From NCBI RefSeq assembly GCF_033763495.1, contig NZ_JANRKL010000048.1, forward strand, positions 1 to 64,000: 64,000 nt of DNA, in the 5' to 3' direction. A program made the translations under genes and the position numbers. The notes under the pieces were generated by a model. That model was not told the origin of the DNA. It saw only the letters and a program-made list of their open reading frames with translations, and did no database searches. Below are positions 33,050-41,888 of this stretch, one piece after another (the stretch's first letter is position 1; each line of letters opens with the position of its first letter). Source of the DNA: Haliscomenobacter sp033763495 (GTDB taxonomy: Bacteria; Bacteroidota; Bacteroidia; Chitinophagales; Saprospiraceae).

Positions 33050-34375
33050 TTAACGAACTACTTCAATTTTATACTTAGCACCTTTCATTTTTTCGCCCGC
33101 AATTTTTTTCAAGACCCCTTGCACTTTGTCTTTTTTCACCGCAACAAAAGACATGTGATCCAGCAATTCAATTTTGCCCAGGTCCTCTTTTCGCAGGTCA
33201 CCTTTTTTTGACAAAAAACCAACGATGTCGGTTTTGCTGAGTTTGTCCTTTTTCCCTCCACTGACGTACAAAGTAGTCCAGGCGGGAGGTTCGGGTAAGG
33301 TGATTCCAGCAGGGATGTCAAAAATTTCTGGTACACCAGGTAAATAATCAGGAAGTGTTTCTTCGGGAGGTAGAAGGACAAAAGCAGTTCCCCCGGCATG
33401 CATTCGGGCAGTACGGCCATTGCGGTGGACAAAATCGGCCCCTTTATCTGGCAATTCAAAATGAATGACGTTTCTTACTTCTGGAATGTCAAGTCCTCGT
33501 GCCGCCAAGTCAGAAGCGACGAGGATGGCAATGCTGCCATTGCGGAATTTGACCAGTGTTTTTTCCCGATCCAATTGATCCAGCCCGCCGTGGAAAAACG
33601 AACTTTGTAAACCCTTATACCGCAGCAATTCTACGCAGCGTTCAGTGGCATCGCGTTGGTTGCAAAAGACCAAGGTTTGTTCCGCCCCAATAACGCAAAG
33701 CAAAGCAAAGAGGGCATCCAGTTTGCCTTCAGCCGAAGTCATTACAGCCTTTACTTGTAGCCCATCGGTAGATTTATCTTCAACGTTGGTGAAATCCAAA
33801 ATTTTAGGTGCCACAATCCCCGTGAACTTGGGAATGTGTTGCTTTTGACTGGCAGATACCAGGATGCGTTTTTCGATGTTGGGTAGTCCCACCACAATTT
33901 GCTCAATTTGCTCTTGAAAGCCGAGGGACAAAGACTTGTCGAACTCGTCCAGCACCAGCACCTTCAAATTTTTTGGATCGAAAGATTTGCGGGCCAGGTG
34001 TTCAATGAGGCGCCCTGGAGTGCCAATGAGCAGGGCAGGGGGCTGACTCAGGTTGCGGATTTCGGTTTGCATCGGATGCCCACCATAACAGGTGTTGACC
34101 TTGTACCCAGTAGACATTTTTTGCCAAACCCGCTCGATTTGGATGGCCAATTCGCGGGTTGGAGAGATGATAAGGCATTGCACTCCGACTTGTTCCTTTT
34201 GCAACAAGCTCAAAATAGGCAACAAAAAAGCAAGGGTTTTACCAGACCCCGTGGGTGCCAATAACATCAGGTTGGGTTCCTGGGGAATGTGTTGCAGGGA
34301 TTTTTCCTGCATTTCGTTGAGCGCGTAGATGCCAAGTTTGAGGAGCATGGCATCCAGTGATTCATTGTTTTGCAT
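33050..34375 (-). CDS. DEAD-box RNA helicase (DbpA-like C terminus)
   Basis: A 441-residue ATP-dependent RNA helicase. Motif I is APTGSGKT, motif II is DEFD rather than DEAD, motif III is SAS, and the C-terminal helicase motifs are ARGLDIP and HRNGRTARM. The last 75 residues (TTLYVSGGKKDKLSKTD to the end) resemble the DbpA/CsdA RNA-binding domain, which in DbpA targets 23S rRNA. A role in ribosome assembly or RNA turnover is likely. DEFD and SAS variants occur in other Bacteroidota helicases and are compatible with activity. Monocistronic. Confidence 0.92.
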   Translation of the reverse strand: MQNNESLDAMLLKLGIYALNEMQEKSLQHIPQEPNLMLLAPTGSGKTLAFLLPILSLLQKEQVGVQCLIISPTRELAIQIERVWQKMSTGYKVNTCYGGHPMQTEIRNLSQPPALLIGTPGRLIEHLARKSFDPKNLKVLVLDEFDKSLSLGFQEQIEQIVVGLPNIEKRILVSASQKQHIPKFTGIVAPKILDFTNVEDKSTDGLQVKAVMTSAEGKLDALFALLCVIGAEQTLVFCNQRDATERCVELLRYKGLQSSFFHGGLDQLDREKTLVKFRNGSIAILVASDLAARGLDIPEVRNVIHFELPDKGADFVHRNGRTARMHAGGTAFVLLPPEETLPDYLPGVPEIFDIPAGITLPEPPAWTTLYVSGGKKDKLSKTDIVGFLSKKGDLRKEDLGKIELLDHMSFVAVKKDKVQGVLKKIAGEKMKGAKYKIEVVR

Positions 34376-34461
34376 GGGGCAAAGATACTGTTTTCGAGAA
34401 GAAACCTTAGGTTACTGCCCGTTTCCATGCATTTATTGTTTTGGAAACCCAAACATTCCCC

Positions 34462-34492
34462 TTCGCAATGCTGTTTCAATTCCATACTTTTG
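34462..34492 (+). promoter_or_regulatory. Promoter of hscA
   Basis: TACTTTTG at 34485-34492 is a full TAnnTTTG match and TTCG at 34462-34465 lies 19 bases upstream (3 of 4 matches to TTTG). The start would be near 34499, giving a leader of about 22 bases before the ATG at 34521. Confidence 0.5.
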
Positions 34493-34520
34493 CGACGCTT
34501 AAAAACAGGATTAGAACTTT

Positions 34521-36377
34521 ATGGCAAAATTTGCAATCGACCTCAAGTCGGGTGACATCAAAAACGAGGCCGAACTGATCGTCGGAATTGACCTGGGAAC
34601 AACCAATAGTTTGGTTGCATACATAAAAAATGGCGAGGCTGTAGCCGTAAAAGGCAAAAACGGGAAAAGTGCCCTGGTACCTTCGGTCGTACATTTTAGC
34701 CCTGAAGGCAAAATTGTGATAGGAGATGCCGCCAAGGAAAAACTGATCAGCGACCCGGAAAATACCATTTACTCTGTAAAACGCCTGATGGGCAAATCCT
34801 ACGGTGACCTGCATGGGGTACAGCAATATTTTGGCTACCAAATCATCGACAACGATACCGAGAGTTTGGTTAAAATTCGGGTGAAAGACAAGTTTTATAC
34901 GCCCATCGAATTGTCTGCCGAAATCCTCAAAGCGCTCAAAAACCGCATCGAAGAAGAATTGGATCAGGTGGTGAGCAAGGCCGTCATTACCGTGCCTGCC
35001 TACTTCAATGATTCCCAACGCCAGGCTACCCGTGACGCGGGCAAACTCGCCGGCTTGGACGTGTTACGCATCGTCAATGAACCCACTGCGGCCAGTTTGG
35101 CCTATGGCATTGGGCTGGATCAAAGTGAAAGCCATACCATTGCTGTTTACGACCTGGGTGGGGGCACTTTCGACATTTCCATCTTGCGCATCCAGGACGG
35201 CGTTTTTGAAGTGATGGCCACCAATGGCGACACTTTTTTGGGCGGCGATGATTTTGACCGGGCCATTGTTGATTACTGGATTGCTGAGCATAATCTGGAT
35301 GCCGAGCAGATCAATGCGGACAAAGAATTGAGCCAAGCCCTGCGTTTGCAGGCAGAAAAGGCGAAAAAGGCCTTGAGCAGTGAAGCCGAATATGCCGGAG
35401 TAATCAACACCATCAAATGCCAGATCACTCGGGAACAATTTGAAAAACTGATTCAACCACTGGTCGATCGTACAATTGCTTGTTGCCAAAATGCCTTGAA
35501 TGACGCTAAAATCCAACTGACTGAGATTGATCGGGTGATCATGGTAGGTGGTTCTACCCGGGTGCCACTGGTGCGGGAATCGGTGGGAGCGCTCTTTGGC
35601 CAGGAAGTATACGACAAAGTCAATCCAGATGAAGTAGTGGCACTGGGGGCCGCCATCCAGGCGGATGTATTGGCGGGCAACCAGAAGGACATTCTTTTAT
35701 TGGATGTGACACCATTGTCCTTGGGGATTGAAACCGTGGGTGGGTTAATGGACGTCATTTTGCCCCGCAATTCCAAAATCCCTACCCGGGTTGGGCGCCG
35801 TTACACCACTTCGGTGGACGGGCAGCGCAACCTCAAAATTGCGGTGTATCAGGGCGAACGCGACTTGATACAGCACAATCGCAAATTGGGAGAGTTTATC
35901 CTCAAGGGGATTCCCCCGATGCCCGCTGGTTTGCCCAAGGTAGAAATCCAGTTCATCCTCAATGCTGATGGCATCCTGAAAGTCAAAGCGGAAGAGCTGC
36001 GCTCCAACGTAGAGCAGGAAATCGAAGTCAAACCTACCTACGGCATCAGCGAAGAAGAAATGGCGATGATGCTCATCGATTCCATTCAAAATGCGGCAGA
36101 TGATCTGGCCATCCGAGCCTTGTTGGAAGCGCGCAACGAAGCCAACAACATTGTGCTCAGTGCCGAACGTTTCCTGGGGCAAAATCAGGAGATCCTCAAC
36201 GAAGAAGAAATCGCAACCACTCGCTCCCTGACGCAGGCCCTGCGCGATGCGGTGGCTGGCACGGATAAAGACGGCATCAACCAGGCGATGGAAACACTCA
36301 ATACCTATACTGCTCCGCTGGCGCATCGTGCGATGGATTTTGCATTGTTGGAAGCCATGAAGGGCAAACAGATTTAA
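34521..36377 (+). CDS. hscA: Hsp70-family chaperone, HscA-like
   Basis: A 618-residue Hsp70. ATPase motifs are VGIDLGTTNSLVAY, AVYDLGGGTFDISIL and IMVGGSTRVPLV; the substrate-binding domain includes DVTPLSLGIETVGG and a short helical lid. The length, an N-terminal extension before the GIDLGTT motif and the divergent, short lid with no DnaK-type tail fit HscA (Fe-S cluster assembly chaperone) better than DnaK. No hscB, iscU or ferredoxin gene is in the window, so its Fe-S role is inferred from sequence only. It is followed at 5 bases by the thioesterase gene. Confidence 0.88.
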   Translation: MAKFAIDLKSGDIKNEAELIVGIDLGTTNSLVAYIKNGEAVAVKGKNGKSALVPSVVHFSPEGKIVIGDAAKEKLISDPENTIYSVKRLMGKSYGDLHGVQQYFGYQIIDNDTESLVKIRVKDKFYTPIELSAEILKALKNRIEEELDQVVSKAVITVPAYFNDSQRQATRDAGKLAGLDVLRIVNEPTAASLAYGIGLDQSESHTIAVYDLGGGTFDISILRIQDGVFEVMATNGDTFLGGDDFDRAIVDYWIAEHNLDAEQINADKELSQALRLQAEKAKKALSSEAEYAGVINTIKCQITREQFEKLIQPLVDRTIACCQNALNDAKIQLTEIDRVIMVGGSTRVPLVRESVGALFGQEVYDKVNPDEVVALGAAIQADVLAGNQKDILLLDVTPLSLGIETVGGLMDVILPRNSKIPTRVGRRYTTSVDGQRNLKIAVYQGERDLIQHNRKLGEFILKGIPPMPAGLPKVEIQFILNADGILKVKAEELRSNVEQEIEVKPTYGISEEEMAMMLIDSIQNAADDLAIRALLEARNEANNIVLSAERFLGQNQEILNEEEIATTRSLTQALRDAVAGTDKDGINQAMETLNTYTAPLAHRAMDFALLEAMKGKQI

Positions 36378-36382
36378 GCACC

Positions 36383-36811
36383 ATGATTTGGAAAACACCC
36401 ATCGACCTGGCCGTTTTAAACGCCTCGCGGAAAAACACCTTGATTGAACACCTTGGCATTGAATTGTGTGGTTACGGCGACGATTACCTGCAAGCCAAAA
36501 TGCCGGTGGACCATCGCACGGTACAACCTTTTGGCCTTTTGCATGGCGGTGCCTCGGCAGCCCTGGCGGAAAGTGTTGGGAGTATGGCTTCCTTGTTTAC
36601 TTTTGAAGAACCAGGCAAACAATACGCCGTAGGAATTGAGCTCAATGCCAGCCATTTGCGTGGGGTGAGCAGTGGCTATGTAGTGGCAACTGCCAAACCT
36701 GCCCGCTTGGGCCGTAAAATCCACGTTTGGAACATTGAGATCCACGACGATCAGGGGCGATTGGTGTGTGTGAGTCGATTGACGATGGCGATAGTGGCGG
36801 AGCCTGAATAA
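36383..36811 (+). CDS. Hotdog-fold thioesterase
   Basis: A 142-residue acyl-CoA thioesterase of the PaaI/YdiI hotdog group. The active-site helix is HGGASAALAESVGSMAS, with the general-base Glu in ALAES, and GIELNASHLRG follows as the second conserved block. Relatives hydrolyse DHNA-CoA in menaquinone synthesis or aryl-CoA compounds, and the substrate cannot be set from sequence. It is co-transcribed with hscA (5-base gap). Confidence 0.88.
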   Translation: MIWKTPIDLAVLNASRKNTLIEHLGIELCGYGDDYLQAKMPVDHRTVQPFGLLHGGASAALAESVGSMASLFTFEEPGKQYAVGIELNASHLRGVSSGYVVATAKPARLGRKIHVWNIEIHDDQGRLVCVSRLTMAIVAEPE

Positions 36812-36863
36812 TCTGTGCAGACTTGCTCTATTTGTGATTTATACTTATTTTTGAAAAAAATCA

Positions 36864-37484
36864 ATGATGACTGAAAGCGCAGCAAGAATGGCACCTTCAG
36901 CAGTTTTGGCTCAGCCGGACAAAACTGTTCAGGAAAGCAAGCCCATCTCATGGGTCGCTTTTCAGCGGAAATACCTTACCCGTGAGGATCAGTACAAATA
37001 CGAATGGGTCGATGGTGCAGTTGTAAAAACGATTCGAGGAATGGATAAGTCACAATTATATATTCAATTTAATTTACAAGAGTTTTTTCACGAGCTTAAA
37101 AACCAAAAAAATACGAGTGGCGAACTAATTGCAGAACCCGATTTGTTTTTTTTAACCAATCACCGTCGCCCTGATATTGCGTGGCTTACCGAACCGCAGA
37201 TTTATGCATTAGCCGATCCTACTGCCTACGAAGTACCTCGCTTTGTGATTGAAGTTGTTTCCACCAATGACAACATCAATAAAGTAAAAGCCAAAATGAT
37301 CAACTATGGCGACGCGGGTGTTGAGGTAGTTTGGCAAATCTTTCCTGTGCATCGGCAGGTGGATGTTTATACTGGGCCATTGTTACACCACATGACCGTT
37401 TGTAAGGGAAGTGATGTTTGTTCTGCTGCTCCTGCGTTGCCGGATTTTCAATTGACGGTTGATGCTATTTTTTACAAACCTTGA
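36864..37484 (+). CDS. Uma2-family (DUF820) nuclease-like protein
   Basis: A 206-residue Uma2-type protein. Family blocks are visible: EDQYKYEWVDGAVVKTIRGM near residue 40, RRPDIAWLTEPQ (PD motif) and VPRFVIEVVSTNDN (Glu motif), the core of the PD-(D/E)XK fold. An extension of about 30 residues precedes it. Function in vivo is unknown. Two alternative ATG codons (36864, 36867) precede the domain. The 3' end overlaps that of the convergent lipoprotein-like gene by 13 bases. Confidence 0.8.
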   Translation: MMTESAARMAPSAVLAQPDKTVQESKPISWVAFQRKYLTREDQYKYEWVDGAVVKTIRGMDKSQLYIQFNLQEFFHELKNQKNTSGELIAEPDLFFLTNHRRPDIAWLTEPQIYALADPTAYEVPRFVIEVVSTNDNINKVKAKMINYGDAGVEVVWQIFPVHRQVDVYTGPLLHHMTVCKGSDVCSAAPALPDFQLTVDAIFYKP

Positions 37485-38014
37485 CTTATTCTGATGATTT
37501 TCCATTTCCCCTCAATCAGCCTTACAAAGACCAGGCGTTTTTGACGGTAAGCTCCAGAGGCCAGTTCTAATTGAATTTCGGCGCTATCTTCTTTGGTCTT
37601 GCTTTCCAAAACCTTGATGGATTCCCAAGGTTCCATGTCTGAAACCCAATGGTATTGCGTGAAAAAGGGACAAGGGACGTCATAAGTATACGCATCATTA
37701 TCTATCTGATCATGATACACTGCAAAAGGAATCTCTTTGAAATAATCCTGACAGCTTTGAAAACGTGCTATTTCTGATTGTTTAAAAGTATCGGCCACAC
37801 AACCCAGTGAGTCGAGGTTGTGCAAATAGCGCTCGTAATCCAAGATGCTCTCACCCTTTGGTCCTTTTCTAACGAAGGCTGTATGCTCCTCTACTTTCCT
37901 ACCTTTGATAGCCTTGAGATACCATTCATAAAAACACTTTGCAGCATCAGCAGGGGTTTGAGCTTTACAAAAACTACTGACCATCAAAAATCCTATCAAA
38001 ATAAGTAAGCGCAT
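37472..38014 (-). CDS. Secreted DUF3828-like protein
   Basis: A 180-residue exported protein with a signal peptide starting at the Met encoded at 38014 (MRLLILIGFLMVSSFCKAQ). The mature part, from PADAAKCFYEWYLKAI through a long helical pair to a beta-rich C terminus ending in LIEGKWKIIRI, looks like the DUF3828 or NTF2-like fold. No catalytic residues can be named. The ATG at 38014 is taken because the upstream in-frame extension lacks a signal. Convergent, with a 13-base overlap, with the Uma2 gene. Confidence 0.72.
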   Translation of the reverse strand: MRLLILIGFLMVSSFCKAQTPADAAKCFYEWYLKAIKGRKVEEHTAFVRKGPKGESILDYERYLHNLDSLGCVADTFKQSEIARFQSCQDYFKEIPFAVYHDQIDNDAYTYDVPCPFFTQYHWVSDMEPWESIKVLESKTKEDSAEIQLELASGAYRQKRLVFVRLIEGKWKIIRISQGL

Positions 38015-38086
38015 AGGGTGGAATTGTGTGCCAAAATTAAGCGCTTTTTTGTTTTGGCACACAATTTCATCGAGAACCAAATTTTG

Positions 38087-39832
38087 CTATTGCTGTTTGG
38101 TTTCGACCTCAATCACGCCATCTTCGGCGTCTTTGCCATATTTGTCAATGGCTGCTTTTCCTTTGATGATGTTGATAGATTTGATCGTAGATGGTTCAAT
38201 ACCTTTCAGGGGTTGATCGGATTCATTTTTGTGCAAGCGGCCAATCACTTTACCATCCTTGACAATTAAGGGGCGGCCATCCACATTGGATTTGAAACGG
38301 ACAATTCCTTTTGCGTTTTGACTTGCATCAATGTTGATGTTTTCAACATTCCCGGAAACGGGATTGACGCTATTGACCCGGATTTCAACGTTTTGGTTGG
38401 TATTTACGTTTTCGGTCTCTACTTGATTGGTCACATTAATGCTGTTGGTGACATTGACTTTGTTCAGTTCGATTTCCTGAACATCGCCTTTATAGCCCTT
38501 GGTACTTACTATAATCACCCCATCTTTTCCTTCATCTCCGTAAATAGTGGTAGCGGATTCACCTTTGAGAACACTGATTGAACGAATATCCCCTGGATCC
38601 AGCTTGGACATTGGGTCGCCATCGGAACCCTCTTTCATTTTACCCATGTTTTTTCCATCAATGATGATCAGGGGTTTACCAGAACCAGTAGAAACCATGC
38701 CATTTTTACCAATGGTATAAGTCTCCGTGTTGGTGATGATGTTCACGCCAGTTCCTGAGCTGCTCGAAATTTTGATCGAACTTTGGACGGGGACTGTATC
38801 CAGTTTCAGGGTTGGAATTTTGTTGAGTTCGAATTTTGTAGGTGCAACTTTGGTCTGTCCTGCTGGAGCGGTCAACTGAAGTGCTGGTGCTTTTTCCAAT
38901 TCCTTGATGCTTTCACCGAGGGTCGTTTCACCCGTAGGCAAGGGCAATGGTATAGCCTGCAAATAATTCACCGAAAAAAACAGGACCAGGCTCAGTGCCA
39001 GTGGCAAACAAAGCGCATATTTAACGGCTTTCCATTGTGGCGATCCCGCTTGGGTCATGCGCCGTAGCCGCGTATTCAATTGTGCTGCAAAAGTGTTGTA
39101 AGGCATTTGTTCCAATTTTTGTTTTTGTGAAGCTAAAAGGCACGCATATGCATATTTTGAGCCTTGGGCCTCAATGACGCCCGCATCGGCTATAAATTCG
39201 TGGGTTTCCTGCAAACGTTGGCGCAGGCGGTATATCAGGGGATTGAACCAATACAGCGCAATCCAGCATTCCATCAGCAATACATCCCAACTGTGCCCTT
39301 GCTGTACATGGATCAATTCATGTTGCAAAACCATGGAAGGCATGGGGTCTTTTTTTTGCCAGAAGATGTAGTTGAAAAAGGAAGCGGCTTCGGGCGCATT
39401 TTCTTGTTCGACCAAACTCCAATTGCCCATATCGTGCACCTCGCCACTGCGAATCCAGCGCCAAATTTTGAGGTAACTGAGCAGACTACGTCCCAGACTG
39501 ATCAATACCCCGGAAGCATACACCAGTAAAAGGGTAGCGCCCCAGGACAAGACCCATACCTTTGGGGGCGGCATCAACAAACGCAACCATTCGGCGGGTA
39601 TTTGCTGGGTTTGTTCCAGCATCAGCACAGCCGGATGAGGATTGGCTGCCAGATTGACTTCAATTTGTAAATGAGGAATCAACAAGGCAATCAAGGGGGT
39701 GATGAGCAAATATGCACGATTGGCCTGATAAAATGACTCCCGGTGCATCCAACGCTCGTAAAGCAGCCCAAAAGCAAGCAGGCAGAGCGCAGCACACAGC
39801 AAAGTGAAAAAAGTGGGTGCGATGATGGTCAT
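38087..39832 (-). CDS. BlaR1-type M56 metallopeptidase with two TonB-plug-like repeats
   Basis: A 581-residue membrane protein. Four membrane segments surround the M56 peptidase domain with the zinc motif HELIH at residues 171-175. After a last membrane segment near residue 300, the periplasmic C terminus carries two similar repeats (about 410-470 and 515-575) that look like TonB-receptor plug segments: PLIIIDGKNMGKM, IRSISVLKG, IYGDEGKDGVIIV, and again RPLIVKDGKVIGR, IKSINIIKG, KYGKDAEDGVIEV. The M56/BlaI pair resembles antibiotic-sensing BlaR1/BlaI. Plug-like repeats are common in Bacteroidota M56 proteins and may sense TonB-linked or cell-wall signals. Directly downstream of blaI (7-base gap). 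Confidence 0.88.
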   Translation of the reverse strand: MTIIAPTFFTLLCAALCLLAFGLLYERWMHRESFYQANRAYLLITPLIALLIPHLQIEVNLAANPHPAVLMLEQTQQIPAEWLRLLMPPPKVWVLSWGATLLLVYASGVLISLGRSLLSYLKIWRWIRSGEVHDMGNWSLVEQENAPEAASFFNYIFWQKKDPMPSMVLQHELIHVQQGHSWDVLLMECWIALYWFNPLIYRLRQRLQETHEFIADAGVIEAQGSKYAYACLLASQKQKLEQMPYNTFAAQLNTRLRRMTQAGSPQWKAVKYALCLPLALSLVLFFSVNYLQAIPLPLPTGETTLGESIKELEKAPALQLTAPAGQTKVAPTKFELNKIPTLKLDTVPVQSSIKISSSSGTGVNIITNTETYTIGKNGMVSTGSGKPLIIIDGKNMGKMKEGSDGDPMSKLDPGDIRSISVLKGESATTIYGDEGKDGVIIVSTKGYKGDVQEIELNKVNVTNSINVTNQVETENVNTNQNVEIRVNSVNPVSGNVENINIDASQNAKGIVRFKSNVDGRPLIVKDGKVIGRLHKNESDQPLKGIEPSTIKSINIIKGKAAIDKYGKDAEDGVIEVETKQQ

Positions 39833-39839
39833 GCCTAAA

Positions 39840-40205
39840 TCATTTTGATTCCGATTTTTTAATCTCTTCCAACAAGCGTTCAATCTCCGAGAGATCTGTC
39901 TTTTCTTCCCGTAGAAAGTAGGAGAGGAGTTGAGAGGTGGAACCAGCAAAATAGTGCTCCTTGATTTGAGAAACACTGGCCTTGCGGTATTCTTCCATGC
40001 TGATCAGGGGGAAATAACGGTGGGTTTTTCCAAATGCTTCATGGTCGAGCCAACCTTCTGTCTCCAGTTTACGAACCAATGAAGAAATGGTGGTTACCGG
40101 AACCTGAGGGTCATCCAGTTCCTCCATAATCTCGCGGACAAAGGCTTTCCCCATCCGCCAAATGATCTGCATGATCTGTTCTTCTTTTTCGTTTAACTTC
40201 TTCAT
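39840..40205 (-). CDS. BlaI/MecI-type transcriptional repressor
   Basis: A 121-residue winged-helix repressor of the Penicillinase_R family: KLNEKEEQIMQIIWRMGKAFVREIMEELDDPQ split by the family pattern, a recognition helix TISSLVRKLETEGWL, and a C-terminal dimerisation helix. In BlaI, cleavage by the partner peptidase releases DNA. It is co-transcribed with the M56 gene and its promoter region holds three AACTAA repeats (40219-40275) that fit an autoregulatory operator. Confidence 0.92.
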   Translation of the reverse strand: MKKLNEKEEQIMQIIWRMGKAFVREIMEELDDPQVPVTTISSLVRKLETEGWLDHEAFGKTHRYFPLISMEEYRKASVSQIKEHYFAGSTSQLLSYFLREEKTDLSEIERLLEEIKKSESK

Positions 40206-40209
40206 GAAT

Positions 40210-40275
40210 CAAATGTATAACTAATTTTTCGTTGTGTCAACTAAATTGTCATTTTTTAACTAAAATTTCGTCACT
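40210..40275 (-). promoter_or_regulatory. BlaI operon promoter and candidate operator
   Basis: On the minus strand TACATTTG (40217-40210) is a full -7 box. A TTG-containing -33 box lies at 40238-40241 with a 20-base spacer. Three direct AACTAA-A/T-TT repeats start at 40219, 40239 and 40258 on the plus strand, spaced 20 and 19 bases, so they lie on one face of the helix and overlap the promoter. GTTGTGTCAAC (40231-40241) is also a short palindrome. This is the arrangement expected for autoregulation by BlaI. Confidence 0.6.
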
Positions 40276-40329
40276 GAGTAGACATTTGAGCTGAACTAGT
40301 GGAAGGGGAGGAGTGGTTTTTGTAAAATC

Positions 40330-41769
40330 CTAAGGGGTCATGAACCGGGTTGCAATGGAGAGGGGGCGAAATGTATAGCGTTTTTTGACGTGGTGGCCGC
40401 CGCTACGGATCAAAATGTTGCGCAGGGCTTCCATAGTGCGGATGATGTGGTTACCTTTGTTGATCATCACACATTCAGCCAGAGCAGCATGGGCGGCATC
40501 GGTGACTTCAGAGCGAGTGGCTACGCCCGATTTGTTGAGGGTATCCAGCACCTGGGTTGCCCAAATGACAGGCACATGGGCAGCTTCACAAATCCAGAGA
40601 ATTTCTTCCTGGATTTCGCTCATTCGTTCAAACCCAATCTCTACAGCCAGGTCACCTCGGGCGATCATCACACCAATGTTTTTTTCTTTTAAGCCGCAAA
40701 ACAATAAATTGGGCAAGTTGCGGACCGCTTCCGGTGTTTCAATTTTGATGACCAATCCCAAATGGTGCCCGGTACCCAAAGCTTCTTGCAATTGGGCCAT
40801 ATCCTCAATGTTGCGCACAAAAGAATATCCGACGATATCAGCATGTTTTTGAATAAAAGGCAAACAAGCCAGGTCGTACTCCGTTAAGGCAGGGGTAGAC
40901 AGGGTGGAATCGGGGAAATTGATGCCCTTTTCGGCTTTGATAAAAGGCTTTTTGCTGGAGATGCGCAGGATTTGTAATCTGGCCTTGCCTGCTTCGGTTT
41001 TTTCCACCCGGGCCTCAATTAACCCATCGTCAAAAAGTACTATTTCACCTGGATTCAATTGTTCACTAACACCAAGTAGGCTACACCCGATGGCGTTTTT
41101 TTCATGCCCCAGTAAAGCTTCATCAACCAGGGATATGCTTTGACCAACTTCTATTTTGAATTGCTTTTTCTTTCGGAGTACGGTTCTAATTTTGGGCCCG
41201 GCCAAATCCATGTAGATTTTACAACTCAAGCCCGTAATTTTTTCCGCTCTTTTTACATTTTCAATCATTCGAAACCAGGTGGCTTCATCGTCGTGGGCAC
41301 AATTGATGCGGGCTACGTTCATGCCGGATTGCAACATGTTTTTTACCTTTTCATAATCGTCAGCCATCTTGCTGTCGAAAGTGAGCATGATGTAGGGCAC
41401 TGAGTCAATTTGTTTGGGACCAAATAGGGCAGCGGATTTTTGAGCCAGGGATTTTTTACCCGAACTGTAATTAAAAAAAATTTCGTCCTTGCCTTTTTTT
41501 GCACCCAGGTGCTGCATGATGGCCAATAATTGACCTCTTACGTGGCTTTCCGAACTGGTAATGGAGGACAAACCTACCTCATGCAAAGCGTCTTGCAGCT
41601 CGCGAATATCGAGGCTGCGTAGGGCAAGGTAATGCAACAAGTTGGCGGCATTGGCCCGTTGGGTAGGGTGTACCTGATCAAGCAGGTGGCCAAATTCTAT
41701 TTCGGTGCGCAGCATGACTGCGTCGATGGTTTCTAGTTCAGTAGCGAGTTTGTTCAGGGCGGCACGCAT
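40330..41769 (-). CDS. Pyruvate kinase-like protein with N-terminal helical extension and no C-terminal domain
   Basis: A 479-residue protein. Residues 1 to about 125 are a helical extension not found in standard pyruvate kinase. Residues about 130-460 match the TIM barrel of pyruvate kinase: GMNVARINCAHD, MDLAGPKIRT, FDDGLIEA, GYSFVRN, KIETPEAVRNL with catalytic Lys and Glu, MIARGDLAVEI and VIWATQVLD. Several residues that contact substrate or K+ differ from the usual (INCAHD for LNFSHG, LAGPK for TKGPE), and the C-terminal allosteric domain is missing. It may be a divergent pyruvate kinase or a paralogue with changed substrate. Transcribed in the same direction as the DUF2126 gene. Confidence 0.8.
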   Translation of the reverse strand: MRAALNKLATELETIDAVMLRTEIEFGHLLDQVHPTQRANAANLLHYLALRSLDIRELQDALHEVGLSSITSSESHVRGQLLAIMQHLGAKKGKDEIFFNYSSGKKSLAQKSAALFGPKQIDSVPYIMLTFDSKMADDYEKVKNMLQSGMNVARINCAHDDEATWFRMIENVKRAEKITGLSCKIYMDLAGPKIRTVLRKKKQFKIEVGQSISLVDEALLGHEKNAIGCSLLGVSEQLNPGEIVLFDDGLIEARVEKTEAGKARLQILRISSKKPFIKAEKGINFPDSTLSTPALTEYDLACLPFIQKHADIVGYSFVRNIEDMAQLQEALGTGHHLGLVIKIETPEAVRNLPNLLFCGLKEKNIGVMIARGDLAVEIGFERMSEIQEEILWICEAAHVPVIWATQVLDTLNKSGVATRSEVTDAAHAALAECVMINKGNHIIRTMEALRNILIRSGGHHVKKRYTFRPLSIATRFMTP

Positions 41770-41888
41770 ATGTTTTGATTTCGTGCTGCGAAGTTGAGAT
41801 GTTATGGCAGGAATTACAATGATTTTTAGCCCACTTGGGAATGATTAACAAATGTGGAACAGGCATGAATTTAATGAAATTAGTAATT

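Noticed and set aside
34380..34387. TATCTTTG on the minus strand as a promoter for the DEAD-box gene
   Set aside because: Its start point would fall near 34373, just inside the coding start at 34375, and no -33 box fits; rejected unless the true start codon is further inside.
39833..39976. N-terminal extension of the M56 protein by 48 codons
   Set aside because: It would overlap the blaI coding region and lacks any similarity; the ATG at 39832 is directly after the blaI stop.
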